Shown: positions 6,861 through 15,273 of the stretch, piece by piece
How positions within the stretch are numbered: the first letter of the stretch is position 1
Layout: each line of letters begins with the position of its first letter
NCBI GenBank assembly: GCA_963842235.1
Contig: CAWJFT010000001.1
Coordinates: forward strand, 434,001 to 498,000
Direction of reading: 5' to 3'
From: JACDAN01 sp963842235
GTDB lineage: Bacteria; Actinomycetota; Thermoleophilia; Gaiellales; Gaiellaceae
Length of the DNA stretch: 64,000 nucleotides
The notes under the pieces: generated by a model
Told to the model about the DNA's origin: nothing
Databases searched by the model: none
The model's input: only the letters and a program-made list of their open reading frames with translations
Made by a program: the position numbers and the translations under genes

Positions 6861-7759
6861 GAGTTCGCTCCCTGGCTCGCCCGCCGACGAGCGGCCTTCG
6901 AGATCGCGTCGACGAGCTCGGCCTTCGTCATGTTCGTCCTGTTCTCGATCCCGATGCTGGCCGCGAGCTCGACGAGCTCTGGCTTCTTGTAGGCATCGAG
7001 GCCGCCGTCAGTCGTCTCCCGATCGAGCTCGCGCGCGGTGCGCTTCGCGGTTGCCGCTGCCCGTTCGCGCAGGTCTTCGGCCGCCGTCACGCGCGCCTCG
7101 GCGTCACTCGCTCTCTGCTTGGCCTCGTTCTGGAGCTGCTCGGCCTGGCGGTTCGCTTCCTGCGCCGCTGAGCGCGCGGCCTCGGCGGCCTCGTCGGCCA
7201 GCCGCCTCGCCTCCGCCAGCGCCTCGGTCGCGTCCTCGACGAGTTCCTCGGCTCGCCGCTGGGACGCCTCTGCATCGCTTTCGGCTTCCGCGATCTCGTT
7301 CTCGACCTCTTCCTCGACTTCCTGCCGCTGCTCTTCGGCGTCCTCCTCGGCGGCTTGGCGCTCGCGCTTGACGAACTCCTCGGCGGCCTTCTGAGCCTCG
7401 GCGACGCGCTGTTTGACCTGCCGAGTCGTCTCGCGGTCGACTTCCTTGACGCGGGCGCGACCCCGCTCGCTCACCTCGCGCGCGCGGTCGGCGAGCTCCT
7501 TGGACGTCCGCGCGGCCTCGACGGCTCGCTCCTCGGCGTCCCGAGCACGCTCCGCGGCGTCCTGCGCGCGCCTCGCGCGGATCTCGACGGAATCGCCGAC
7601 CGGCGCGGCGTCTACCACGGCTGCCGTCACCTTCCGGCCCTGGTCGCGTGCGCCGGCCGCAGCGTCTCCGACTGCCTCAGCCGGCTTCAGCGCCCGGGAC
7701 ACGAGCCAGGCGGCGTTCGACGGCATCTCCCGTAAACCCGTTCGCGTTCGCTCAAACAT
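6857..7759 (-). CDS. Long coiled-coil protein with C-terminal Rho-N/SAP-like domain
   Basis: About 300 residues. Residues 1-50 are mixed, residues 60-245 are an almost uninterrupted Ala/Glu/Arg/Gln-rich coiled coil (for example AEEDAEEQRQEVEEEVENE), and the last 45 residues (YKKPELVELAASIGIENRTN) match the small helix-extension-helix Rho-N/SAP fold that binds nucleic acid. ATG 7759 is chosen because AAGGGG lies nine bases upstream; TTG 7768 and ATG 7765 are in frame but too close to that site. It is followed by a coupled single-span membrane protein. A structural or nucleoid-tethering role is speculation. Confidence 0.75.
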   Translation of the reverse strand: MFERTRTGLREMPSNAAWLVSRALKPAEAVGDAAAGARDQGRKVTAAVVDAAPVGDSVEIRARRAQDAAERARDAEERAVEAARTSKELADRAREVSERGRARVKEVDRETTRQVKQRVAEAQKAAEEFVKRERQAAEEDAEEQRQEVEEEVENEIAEAESDAEASQRRAEELVEDATEALAEARRLADEAAEAARSAAQEANRQAEQLQNEAKQRASDAEARVTAAEDLRERAAATAKRTARELDRETTDGGLDAYKKPELVELAASIGIENRTNMTKAELVDAISKAARRRASQGANS

Positions 7760-8074
7760 CGACATCAACCCCTTCGCGATTTAGGGACAGCGAAACCGGT
7801 CACGCGGCGGCCTTCCCTTCCGGGCGGTAGGAAAAACCCTTTTTTGCGAGTGTTTCGGAATCCATACTGTGAAACTACGGCCCGCTCGCACCGGACCGGA
7901 TAGAACTGCGCTCGCTGGGGCAGTGTGCGGCGGGCGGCGGGGCCGGCGCCGACCAAGTTTCGGGGTCCGTGAGTGGCGTTGCCGCCGCCCCAGCATTGCC
8001 GACGACCGCTGCGCCGGTGACCAGCAAGATCAACCAGTCGCGAGACCGTCACGCGAAGATAGACTCGCGCGCTC
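7760..8074. other. Divergent intergenic region
   Basis: Upstream sequence of two divergent genes. An AT-rich patch near 7830-7875 includes a run of six T and a GTTTC/GAAAC inverted pair around 7850-7873. At the right end, TAGACT (8060-8065) lies nine bases before the GTG at 8075 and is the likely -10 box of that gene. No gene was found. Confidence 0.4.
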
Positions 8075-8852
8075 GTGTTCACCGTTGAGCAGCGGGATGC
8101 TCTCCGCGAGCACCTGCTACGGCTCGCGGCGGAGGATGAGCGCGTGGTTGCCGGAGCCGCCGTCGGCTCGCTCGCCGTGGACGGCGGCGACCGCTTCTCC
8201 GACTTGGATCTCACCTTCGGGATCGCCGACCATGTGCCGGTCGCTGCCGTGTTCAATGACTGGACGCGCACGCTCATCGACGAGCTCGATGCGGTGCACC
8301 TTGCCGACCTGGCGCGCGGTCCGACCATCTACCGCGTGCTCCTGTTACCGGACGCGCTTCAGGTCGACCTCTCGATGACGCCGGCGGCTCAGGTTCGTCG
8401 CGCCGGGCCACGATTCCGGCTTCTGTTCGGTGAGACAGCGGCGGGCGAGTCCGAGGCTTCGACGCCGCCGGTCGCAGGGGGCCTCTTCATTCGCACGCCG
8501 GCGGTCGCAGGCGACGTCTTCGGGTGGGGCGTCATCTACGCGCTCCACGCGCGTGCGTGCATCGAGCGCGGCCGTGTCTGGCAGGCGGAGCATTACGTCG
8601 GCGCGGTGGCGCGACCACGCACTCTCGCTCGCCTGCCTCCGCAACGGGCTGCCCGCGGTGCAGGCGCGCGGCTACGACGACCTTCCAGCAGAGACCCTGG
8701 CTCGATTCGAGGATGCCCACGTTGGCGCGGTCGAACCTGGGGCGCTCCGGGCAGCCCTCGCCGCCTCCGCCCTTGCGCTCATGCGCGCGGGCGCCGAGGC
8801 GCGTCTACCGCACGCGGATACCGTTGCACAGCGCCTCGCTGAGCCTCGCTGA
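8075..8852 (+). pseudogene. Nucleotidyltransferase-domain protein, frameshifted
   Basis: The first 178 codons encode a minimal nucleotidyltransferase fold: AAVGSLAVDGGDRFSDLDLTF holds the G-S and D-x-D metal-binding elements, and a second acidic residue lies in LQVDLSM. After EHYVGAV (near 8606) the frame becomes Arg-rich, while the +1 frame continues sensibly as RDHALSLACLRNGLPAVQAR to the stop at 8850-8852. One extra G at about 8608-8609 explains the break, so the intact protein would be about 258 residues. The GTG start has TAGACT nine bases upstream. Either a recent mutation or a sequencing error. Substrate unknown; the fold is shared with aminoglycoside nucleotidyltransferases. Confidence 0.75.
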
Positions 8853-9119
8853 GGAGCCGCAGCTTCTCCTCAGGCTCGCTGCCTGCGTGCTCTGCTACGG
8901 CCGTCGCCGGAGCTCATTTTGTTAGAGGTACCAAGCTGAAACGGCGCGACTGGTTCCTGGTAGCCGACCCCCGGCTGTGCGAGTGTGCGGGAATGTCTCG
9001 CGAGTCCTCGCGCCCCGCGATCGGCCGCACAACGAATGGGCTAGTCGGTAGTTCCAAGCCCTAAGCTCTGCCTCCGCAAGAGGAGTGAGAGCGGCGATCG
9101 CGGCGGCGCTACGGTCGGC
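8853..9119. other. No gene seen
   Basis: No coding-like frame longer than about 40 codons and no convincing hairpin. The stretch begins the decayed region 8.9-10.0 kb. Confidence 0.4.
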
Positions 9120-9260
9120 GTGATGCGGTCGCCCATTCCCAGCGTCGAGGATGGAGTACGTCGGCGTCTCACCGCGTGGTTCGGCGCCGAGGTCGACGAA
9201 TGGTTTGACGAGCTGCCGAGCGCTCTGGCCTCTCTTGCGGAGCGTTGGCAGATCGAGTGA
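9120..9260 (+). pseudogene. N-terminal remnant of an APH(6)/hydroxyurea-phosphotransferase-like gene
   Basis: The 45-codon frame from ATG 9123 (or GTG 9120) reads MRSPIPSVEDGVRRRLTAWF and continues GAEVDEWFDELPSALASLAERW. This is like the start of streptomycin 6-kinase/hydroxyurea phosphotransferase-type proteins, where VRRRL..RFG and DELP..LA.LAERW are typical. Those enzymes are about 290 residues. Here a stop follows WQIE, and none of the three frames downstream continues the family, so only a fragment remains. Confidence 0.5.
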
Positions 9261-9295
9261 GAATTACCCCGGCCGCGCAGGACGACGATCCGGTG

Positions 9296-9498
9296 TTATT
9301 GCTGCAAACCGCCTGGAGGAATGGTCGCAATCCTGCCGTTTAAGTCGTCGTCGTCCCCAAACTCGCGCCTGGCGCAGTCGGGGCATAGACGACGACCTCT
9401 TCGGAATCGCCGTCGTCGACGACGGTCAAGTAGGCGCGCCAACGACGAGCTTCCTCGTCCGTCGTCGCCCGTCTCCCGCACTCCTCAGACTGCAGCAT
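9296..9498 (-). pseudogene. Frameshifted small zinc-ribbon-like protein
   Basis: From ATG 9498 the frame reads MLQSEECGRRATTDEEARRW, then RAYLTVVDDGDSEEVVVY, after which it degenerates. One base of deletion near 9386-9388 would restore CPDCARREFGDDDD in the neighbouring frame, giving a Cys-Gly start, a WRAYL core and a CPxC end, as in small actinobacterial zinc-ribbon proteins. The restored frame runs to the stop at 9296. Function unknown. It is one of several single-base breaks in the 8-14 kb stretch. Confidence 0.6.
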
Positions 9499-9650
9499 GA
9501 CCCACCGCACAACGGAGGAAGTGCGGGAAGAGTCACGCGCAGGCCAAAACGCAACCAGTAGAAACTCCAGAGCGCTGAGGGCGCTCGCGTGAGTGATGCA
9601 GCTCGGTGCTCGTAGTTTTCACGAGCGGGTCACCGGGGAAAGAGTTGCGG

Positions 9651-9761
9651 GTGATCCTCGCCGCCTCCACTGTCGCCGTCGTCGCCATCGCCGCCGCGGT
9701 CATCGTCGCCCTCGTCGCGCTGATGTACCTTTTGCCTCGCGGAGGCCGAAGGCGCCGGTAG
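9651..9761 (+). CDS. Putative 36-residue single-span membrane peptide
   Basis: GTG at 9651 is preceded by GGGGAAAG. The 36 codons encode an almost uniformly hydrophobic helix (VAVVAIAAAVIVALVALMYL) followed by a basic tail (PRGGRRRR), consistent with an N-out single-span peptide obeying the positive-inside rule. Small size makes chance possible, but the ordered hydrophobic-basic pattern and ribosome binding site favour a real gene. The surrounding region 9.3-10.0 kb holds no other intact gene. Confidence 0.4.
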   Translation: MILAASTVAVVAIAAAVIVALVALMYLLPRGGRRRR

Positions 9762-10067
9762 GCACGGCGAAGCTGTACCGCGCGCTCCTAGACCCGCGAT
9801 GCCCCAAGGGTGGCCCCTTGCCGCGGAACGACCGAACACCGGCGCTCGCCGCTGACGGCATGTCCGGCCAGGCAATGGCGAGCGTGTTGACTCGGGCAGT
9901 CGCTTAGAGGGCTGGCCTGGCAGCGAGGTCCGTCGACTCATAACGGGGCGCGCTTGCATGTCTTCCACCTGCGCCCGATGTGGATCCGTTCACACTCGTT
10001 TTAGGCGCCTAGACCTGGGTAGGGGACGTGTCTGTCCAGCAGTCGTCTAACAGGAGGTTTCACTCAC
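9762..10067. other. Intergenic, no gene seen
   Basis: Upstream region of the MscS-like gene. No coding-like frame. AGGAGG at 10052-10057 serves the downstream GTG. Confidence 0.4.
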
Positions 10068-10850
10068 GTGTTCGCTGCACTGAACATCAGCGACAGCGTC
10101 GAGCGGGGGTTCGATGTCTTCTTCGCCTGGGTCCCGGCACTCGTCGGCGCGGTCGTCATCCTGATAATCGGCTTCTTCATCGCGAAATTGGTCCAGCGGC
10201 TCCTGGCCGGCGGTCTCACGCAGGCGGGACTGGATCGAAACCTGCTCTCCGGGCGCACCGGCGAGTGGGTGTCCAAGGTCGCCACGAGCCCGTCGCGACT
10301 GATCGGCCGCATCGCGTTCTGGGCGATCTTCCTCGCCTTCGTCTCCATCGCCGCGTCGGCGCTCGGGATCGAGGCCGTCTCGGCGTTCGTGGCCGCGGTC
10401 TGGGGCTACCTGCCGAACGTGATCGCCGCGCTGGCGATCTTCCTCGTGGCCGGTGCGATCTCGGCCGGTGTCGCAACGCTGGCGACCCGGCTGATGGGAG
10501 ACACGCCGACCGGCAGGATCGTCGCGGCCGCCGCGCCGATTCTGGTCATGACCATCGCGACGTTCATGATCCTGGAGCAGCTGAAGATCGCGCACGACAT
10601 CGTCGTGACGACGTACACGCTCATCCTCGGCTCGATCGCGCTCGGCGCCGCCCTCGCGTTCGGCCTTGGCGGCCGCGACGTCGCTGCGCGAATGCTCGAG
10701 GGCGCGTACCAAAAGGGCCAGCGAGAGGCCGGTCAGGTCAAGCAAGACATCCAGCGCGGCCGGGATGAGGCCGAGCGGATGAGGGAGGACGTCTCGCAGC
10801 AGACCCAGACGAGCGAGTCGAGCTCGCCGACTTCCGTCCCCGTGCGCTAG
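10068..10850 (+). CDS. MscS-like conserved TM-helix protein
   Basis: 260 residues from GTG 10068, with AGGAGG upstream. At least four hydrophobic segments are present. The first, ALVGAVVILIIGFFIAKLVQ, is the conserved TM-helix repeat found in mechanosensitive-channel relatives, and it is repeated as NVIAALAIFLVAGAISAG near residue 125. IALGAALAFGLGGRDVAARM near residue 200 matches the Gly-rich pore-helix region. The cytoplasmic beta domain of true MscS is absent; instead there is a charged coiled tail ending in Ser/Pro/Thr-rich sequence. It is probably a channel-like membrane protein. A strong hairpin terminator follows. Confidence 0.82.
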   Translation: MFAALNISDSVERGFDVFFAWVPALVGAVVILIIGFFIAKLVQRLLAGGLTQAGLDRNLLSGRTGEWVSKVATSPSRLIGRIAFWAIFLAFVSIAASALGIEAVSAFVAAVWGYLPNVIAALAIFLVAGAISAGVATLATRLMGDTPTGRIVAAAAPILVMTIATFMILEQLKIAHDIVVTTYTLILGSIALGAALAFGLGGRDVAARMLEGAYQKGQREAGQVKQDIQRGRDEAERMREDVSQQTQTSESSSPTSVPVR

Positions 10851-10864
10851 CGGAAGTCGAGCTT

Positions 10865-10900
10865 GCGGCGCCTCAGGCCTGCCTTCGCCTGAGGCGCCGC
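10865..10900 (+). terminator. Hairpin terminator after the MscS-like gene
   Basis: A perfect 14-bp stem (10865-10878 with 10887-10900) and an 8-nt loop, 15 bases after the stop codon at 10850. Confidence 0.8.
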
Positions 10901-11076
10901 ATCAGTCCTCGCTCTCCACCCGCTCGAGGTACACCCTCGCGCGGATTGTCTCCCGAATCATCTCCGCACGGATTCTCTCTCCCGAATCAGCGGCGTCCCG
11001 CCCGAGGCGGGTAGCCGATGCGTCTTAGTCCTGAGTTCCAAAAGGGCCTCACCGTCACGTTTTGGCTCGGCCGAGG

Positions 11077-12204
11077 TCACGGATCCAGTCGCGCCGCTAC
11101 CACCGTGATTTCGTCGGTGCCGCACACGACCGTATCCTCGCCGACGTTGGCCTCCTCGCCCACGATCGCGCGTGTCACGCGCGCACGAGCGCCGACATAG
11201 CTGTCATGGAGGAGGACGGCGTCCCGAACCTCGGCCCCCTCCTCGACGACGACGCCGGGGCCGATTACCGACCGCTCGACGGTTCCACGGACGTGCGCCC
11301 CCCCAGCGACGAAGCAGCCGTCGATAGTCGCCGACCCTTCGATCCGCGCGGGCGGCCGCTGCAGGCCTGCGGTCAGGATTGGCCATGCGGGATCGTCGAG
11401 CGTCAGCGGCGGTTCGTCGGCGAGCAGCTCCATGTGCGCCTCCCAGTAGCTGTCGATCGTCCCGACGTCGCGCCAGTATCCGTCGAGCTCGAACGCCCGC
11501 GCCGCGCCCTCGTCGACCAGCCGAGGGAGGAGCTCGTCCCCGAAGTCGCGGATGCTGGAGCCGTCTCCCTCCTCGGCAAGCTCGTCGAGAGTTCGCAGCA
11601 GAGTGCGCGCCTCGTATGCGAAGACCTCCGTCGTGATCACGTCGCTGGCCGGAGCATCGGGCTTGTACTCGAACTCACTGATCCGTTCGTCTCCGCCGAC
11701 GCGAACGACGCCGTAGCGCGACGCCTCCTCTTTCGCGACGCTGGTCGTGACCATGGTCACAGCTGCGCCCGAATCGAGGTGGTGGGCGACCACGTCCGCG
11801 TAGTCGAGCTTGTAGACATGGTCGGCGGAGAGCACGAGCAGCACGTCCGGATCCTGGTCGGCAATCGCCTGGCGGTTGCTGTGGATCGCGTCCGCATTCC
11901 CCTCGTACCAGCCGCTCTCGGAGTCACCGAGGTAGGGATGCAGGATCCGCAGCCCGCCGCGCGTGCGGTCGAGATCCCAGGGCCGGCCGTTGGCGAGCTG
12001 TTTCGTCAGTTCGTGCGGCTCGTACTGCTGGATCACCCAGACGTCGCCGATGCCGCTGTGGAGGCAATTCGACAGGGGGAAGTCGATCAGCCGGTAAATG
12101 CCGGCAAACGGGAGGGCCGGCTTCGCGCGTTCGTCCGTGAGGGGGCCAAGGCGGCTGCCCTCGCCGCCCGCGAGCACGAGCGCCAAAACGCGCGGTCGGT
12201 TCAT
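11077..12204 (-). CDS. glgC: Glucose-1-phosphate adenylyltransferase
   Basis: 375 residues. The N-terminal nucleotidyltransferase domain begins VLALVLAGGEGSRLGPLTDE, with the GGxGxRL(x)nK pyrophosphorylase signature completed by RAKPALPFAGIYRLIDFPLS. SADHVYKLDY carries the metal-binding Asp, and a left-handed beta-helix follows (hexad-like repeats such as SATIDGCFVAGGAHVRGTVE). The enzyme makes ADP-glucose from glucose-1-phosphate and ATP for glycogen or alpha-glucan synthesis. Length is near the usual 380-430. No other glycogen gene is adjacent, so it appears to be a stand-alone copy. Confidence 0.93.
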   Translation of the reverse strand: MNRPRVLALVLAGGEGSRLGPLTDERAKPALPFAGIYRLIDFPLSNCLHSGIGDVWVIQQYEPHELTKQLANGRPWDLDRTRGGLRILHPYLGDSESGWYEGNADAIHSNRQAIADQDPDVLLVLSADHVYKLDYADVVAHHLDSGAAVTMVTTSVAKEEASRYGVVRVGGDERISEFEYKPDAPASDVITTEVFAYEARTLLRTLDELAEEGDGSSIRDFGDELLPRLVDEGAARAFELDGYWRDVGTIDSYWEAHMELLADEPPLTLDDPAWPILTAGLQRPPARIEGSATIDGCFVAGGAHVRGTVERSVIGPGVVVEEGAEVRDAVLLHDSYVGARARVTRAIVGEEANVGEDTVVCGTDEITVVAARLDP

Positions 12205-12458
12205 CTCAAGGCCGCCAGAGAGGCGTGGTCAGGATCGGCGTCAGCAAACTCATTGCTCATGGCACGTCGTGGGGTCTACTCACTTTCCCCAATGCCTGCT
12301 ACATCGAACCCGTACAGCGTTGCCTCTTCAACGTCTCGCCGGCCTGACTTCACGCGCAACGACCTCGGCATGGCGCGGGTCTCAGCAGCCAACGGAAAGA
12401 GGGCGGGCCGGACGGGCCGACCATGCTCTACTACGAGCGGGAACTCTGAGAGGGCGGC

Positions 12459-12656
12459 CTAGACAGGAAGTGCGTCGGCCTCGTCGAGGACGAGGAGGAA
12501 GCGACGCTCGGCATCTTCGCGGCTCGCCGCCATCGAGCGCTCCACTCGCCAGAGTCTTTGCGCGATCTCCACCAGATCGCCGGCAGCGAGCGCGCGGTCG
12601 GTCAGCCTCACCTCCGGCGCTCCCTCGCCGAGGAGCATCACTTCGTAGAGCGGCAT
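12459..12656 (-). CDS. Small hypothetical protein
   Basis: 65 residues from ATG 12656, with GGGAGG seven bases upstream. The sequence starts MPLYEVMLLGEGAPEVRLTD and continues with VEIAQRLWRVERS and a hydrophobic RFLLVLDEA, suggesting a compact alpha/beta fold. It is divergent from the winged-helix gene at 12755, and an inverted repeat CGTCT-N6-AGACG (12705-12720) lies between them and may be a shared operator. I do not recognise the family. Confidence 0.6.
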   Translation of the reverse strand: MPLYEVMLLGEGAPEVRLTDRALAAGDLVEIAQRLWRVERSMAASREDAERRFLLVLDEADALPV

Positions 12657-12704
12657 CTCACCTCCCGCTGGGTTGAGAGGATTTCGGTCTGGTAGGCTCA
12701 TACA

Positions 12705-12720
12705 CGTCTTTTTAGAGACG
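12705..12720. promoter_or_regulatory. Candidate operator between divergent genes
   Basis: CGTCT and AGACG arms are separated by TTTTAG, in the 98-bp gap between the small gene starting at 12656 and the winged-helix regulator. Position and symmetry suggest autoregulation by the adjacent regulator. Confidence 0.35.
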
Positions 12721-12754
12721 AAATCCATTGAACGAAACTGAATATACGCAAAAG

Positions 12755-13084
12755 ATGTCGTCTAAGTCAAGCTCCAGGGACAAGAAACCGTGGCGCTTCG
12801 TCACGAACCACACGCAGGTCCTGCTCTGCATTGCGCGTGACGCCGACGCCCGCCTTCGAGACATCTCCCTGATGGTGGGCATCACGGAGCGCGCGGCGCA
12901 GCGGATCGTGTCCGACCTCATCGAAGCCGGCTTCGTCGAACGGCAACGGGTCGGTCGCCGAAACCGCTACTTGGTCAACAGATCAGCGGCGATGCGTCAT
13001 CCCGCTCAGTACGACCACGAGATCGGGGAGCTCCTCGACCTCCTGAGTCTCGACGAAGCTCCGCACGATCGAAGATCTGCCTGA
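12755..13084 (+). CDS. Winged-helix (MarR/IclR-like) transcriptional regulator
   Basis: 109 residues from ATG 12755; a TTG at 12728 is in frame but less likely. The core, NHTQVLLCIARDADARLRDI, followed by SLMVGITERAAQRIVSDLIE and GFVERQRVGRRNRYLVN, is a textbook winged helix with the recognition helix and the beta wing. The Asp/Leu-rich tail (HEIGELLDLLSLDE) may dimerise. TATACG at 12743-12748 is six bases before the ATG, which implies a leaderless mRNA. Ligand unknown. Confidence 0.82.
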   Translation: MSSKSSSRDKKPWRFVTNHTQVLLCIARDADARLRDISLMVGITERAAQRIVSDLIEAGFVERQRVGRRNRYLVNRSAAMRHPAQYDHEIGELLDLLSLDEAPHDRRSA

Positions 13085-13100
13085 CCGCCGGCGGCGCTGA

Positions 13101-13358
13101 CCGCCCTCACGCTCACCGCCGCAGCCGGGGCAGGGATCACCCGCCGCAGCCCCATCCGACGGGCAAGTCACACGTCTCGAGGGAGAGAGCAGCTTCTACA
13201 CGGTCGAGAAGGCGACATGGGCGCTCGATCTCGCGCACGAGGTACTGAAGGTCGCGTACACGTCGCCGCGGGCGAAGCATGCGGCGCTCGTCGCCTGGGC
13301 TAAGAGCGTTGAGCATGTGCCTGCGTATTTCGACGATTTGCGATTGGGCGGGAAGTAG
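13101..13358 (+). pseudogene. Start-less coding-like fragment
   Basis: An open frame bounded by a stop at 13098-13100 and TAG at 13356-13358 reads convincingly as protein in its second half (GESSFYTVEKATWALDLAHE, then VLKVAYTSPRAKHAALVAWA). It has no ATG, GTG or TTG near its beginning. The helical, aromatic-containing sequence is unlike the Arg-rich shadow frames nearby. It is probably the 3' part of a truncated gene, or a gene whose start was lost to an indel. Family not recognised. Confidence 0.4.
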
Positions 13359-13452
13359 CGGGACCGGGGCAGATCCGAACGCCATGGCGCCGACTCCCGA
13401 GCCGGCCCCCACTCGAACCTACGAAACGTCAGCGCTCGCCGCTAGACGCTCT

Positions 13453-13649
13453 TCAGGCCACGTCCTCAACGACCAGCACCGGGTCATCGTCGTCGCTCGC
13501 GGCCGGTCGGACGTCGACCACGCGGAGCATCTTGTCCCGCCCGAGCGGGACCGTGTCGCCGGCTCCAGTTCGGGCACGGCGGCCTTGAGCGTCGGCGGGT
13601 CGGCGGGTGTCCCGTCCTCGAGCTCGAGGTTGAAGGCAAAGGCGCCCAT
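13453..13649 (-). pseudogene. Small conserved-looking protein gene with one-base deletion
   Basis: From ATG 13649 (GGAAGGAG upstream) the protein begins MGAFAFNLELEDGTPADPPT and continues LKAAVPELEP. The frame then becomes nonsense. Restoring one G near 13559-13562 gives GDTVPLGRDKMLRVVDVRPA and an ending DPVLVVEDVA just before the TGA at 13453-13455. The restored 65-residue protein has the 'ELEDGTPADPP ... LRVVDV ... PVLVVE' pattern of small actinobacterial proteins of unknown function. Loss by a real mutation or an assembly error cannot be separated here. Confidence 0.6.
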
Positions 13650-13783
13650 TCCGGTTCTCCTTCCGTCGTCGACTGGGAACCGGACGGCGAACTGAGCCTA
13701 TCGCGCGCTCGGGGCCCGCGGCGGCGAGGCGCGCCTAGTCAGTGTCGCCTAAGCCCCTATGGCGCGGGCGATTCGCGCCAATG

Positions 13784-14305
13784 TCACGACTCGTCCCTCT
13801 CCAGCAGCCAAACGCCCAAAGTGCGGGCCCGCCCCCACGGTGCGTCGAAGTAGACGGAGGCGTAACAGTCGACGGTCGCGTCGGGCGGCACCCATTCGAC
13901 CCACCCGTTCGGGTACTTGACGAGGCGGCCCTTGGCCCAGCTGGGCACGAGGTTCTCGAACGACGGGAGCAGGTACTCCCTCCTGCCACGTCCCGGCCAG
14001 AAGCGTCCGCGGGCGGTCTTGGTCGCGGAAACACTTGCCGGGAGGTAGCCGTGCGAGTAGCAGGTGACCTTCCATTCGAGCTTGTTGCCTCCCCGTGTGG
14101 TCTGAGTCACGAGCTTGTGTCGGTAGCCATAGGACACATCCTCGGAGAGGATCGTCGCATCCGGCGTCCGCGAGTTCCTGTCGCTCGCCTTCGCGACTAG
14201 CTGCCACCCCGTTGCCGGCGCGGCTGCCTCCGCCGACGAGAGCGCGGCGGCCGCGACACAGGCGACGATCGCGACCGCTGTGACTGCTTTCCTCGTTCTC
14301 CGCAT
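13784..14305 (-). CDS. Secreted hypothetical protein
   Basis: 173 residues from ATG 14305. A basic N-region and hydrophobic core (RRTRKAVTAVAIVACVAAAA) ending at an AEAAA-type cleavage site indicate a Sec signal peptide. The mature part is beta-rich with many aromatic residues and two cysteines (WKVTCYSHGY and ATVDCYASVYF) that could form a disulphide. The start lies 23 bp after the stop of the upstream secreted-protein gene on the same strand, so the two are probably one transcript. The ends of the two proteins look alike in style (both have CY pairs), but function is unknown. Confidence 0.65.
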   Translation of the reverse strand: MRRTRKAVTAVAIVACVAAAALSSAEAAAPATGWQLVAKASDRNSRTPDATILSEDVSYGYRHKLVTQTTRGGNKLEWKVTCYSHGYLPASVSATKTARGRFWPGRGRREYLLPSFENLVPSWAKGRLVKYPNGWVEWVPPDATVDCYASVYFDAPWGRARTLGVWLLERDES

Positions 14306-14328
14306 CAGTGGGATCCGGCGAGCCTTGC

Positions 14329-14970
14329 CTACGCCACGAAGCCGAGGTTGAAGGTGTACGTGTCGCTCCAGTAGCAGATGCGCTCGGTCGGGGCGCGGCC
14401 GGTGATGTAGCCGTAGCACACCTCGCCATGAGTGGAGCGGAGTCGGAACACGATCTGCCGCGGGCCCGACTTGACCAGCGTCCCCCTCTGCTCGTCGCCG
14501 TCCTGAATCCCGTGGAACCGAATCTGCCTAGGGTTCGGGTTCGTAAACGTCATCGCGGGGCGGTAGCCGTTATAGAGCAGCTTGGCCCTGATGTACCTGA
14601 TGACCCGAGGCTTGTTCTTGAACGGTGCACAGGGCCACCCCAGCGGATACTTCCTGCGCATCGCTGCCTCCTGAACGGCGATCCGACGCTTCATCTCGAC
14701 GATCTGGGCCGACGTTAGACCCAACCCGCCGAACCCCTCGAATCCTCGGACGCTGTCGTACGAAGCGAGGCGAGCACGGAGCGCCCTCTTCTGGTCGGCC
14801 GTCAGCCCGAGGTCAGCGATGACCCTGTCGACGCTCAGCGCCGTTCGATTGACCATCGACGTCTCGAGGCACTTTCCGATTCTCGGTGACACCGCGGCAG
14901 GAGCCGCCTGAACCGAGACGAGCGCGACGAGTGTGGTCGCGAGCGCGACGAACGCGAAGAAGATCCTCAC
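14329..14970 (-). CDS. Secreted hypothetical protein
   Basis: 213 residues from GTG 14970. The signal peptide VRIFFAFVALATTLVALVSV runs into QAAPAAV. The mature part has a helical region with LGLTADQKRALRARLASY and LTSAQIVEMKRRIAVQEAAM, then a beta-rich region (MTFTNPNPRQIRFHG, GEVCYGYITGRAPTERICYW). Three cysteine-containing segments suggest disulphides. The gene leads a two-gene unit of exported proteins. The tRNA-Ala fragment and a strong terminator lie just upstream, so the pair sits immediately outside the putative island boundary. Function unknown. Confidence 0.6.
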   Translation of the reverse strand: MRIFFAFVALATTLVALVSVQAAPAAVSPRIGKCLETSMVNRTALSVDRVIADLGLTADQKRALRARLASYDSVRGFEGFGGLGLTSAQIVEMKRRIAVQEAAMRRKYPLGWPCAPFKNKPRVIRYIRAKLLYNGYRPAMTFTNPNPRQIRFHGIQDGDEQRGTLVKSGPRQIVFRLRSTHGEVCYGYITGRAPTERICYWSDTYTFNLGFVA

Positions 14971-15205
14971 CGGCGATCTATCGGCAGCGGAGCCGCTCCA
15001 GCGTGATGCCCCAATCGGGCTAAAAGCTCGATTCTGGACACGGCCGCACCGGCCATCTAGGCGCGCCGGCGTCAGCGTCCTACGCTCGAGCGCGGGGCGT
15101 GGGAAGGGCCGCGGACTTCGACCCGCGCCGCGGTCAAGATCCGCGCCCGGTGCGGCCATTTTGCGGCCACGCCGAGGAGAGCGTTTTCCTCTGGGCAAAC
15201 GAAAA

Positions 15206-15221
15206 CCCCGCCTGTGCGGGG
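15206..15221 (-). terminator. Rho-independent terminator next to the tRNA-Ala fragment
   Basis: On the minus strand, GCCCCGC-ACAG-GCGGGG is followed by TTTTCGTTT. It lies directly downstream of the 3' part of a tRNA-Ala sequence and is plausibly the terminator of the tRNA gene before insertion of the island. Confidence 0.75.
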
Positions 15222-15230
15222 CCTTCGTAG

Positions 15231-15273
15231 GTGGAGCGTACCGGGATCGAACCGGTGACCTCCGGCTTGCAAA
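15231..15273 (-). repeat. 43-bp partial tRNA-Ala copy (putative attachment site)
   Basis: Identical over 43 bp to 22235-22277. It comprises the anticodon-loop 3' side, variable loop, T-arm and acceptor 3' strand of tRNA-Ala. The sequence diverges abruptly at both ends. This is the signature of integration into the 3' half of a tRNA gene, with the full gene rebuilt at the other end (22236-22308). Confidence 0.85.

Noticed and set aside
10940..10995. Two similar segments CGGATT..CTCCCGAATCA
   Set aside because: Only two imperfect copies of about 20 bp with no spacer regularity; too weak for a repeat array or CRISPR.
11062..12462. A 466-codon plus-strand frame
   Set aside because: Exactly opposite glgC, which has all family motifs; the plus-strand protein has none.
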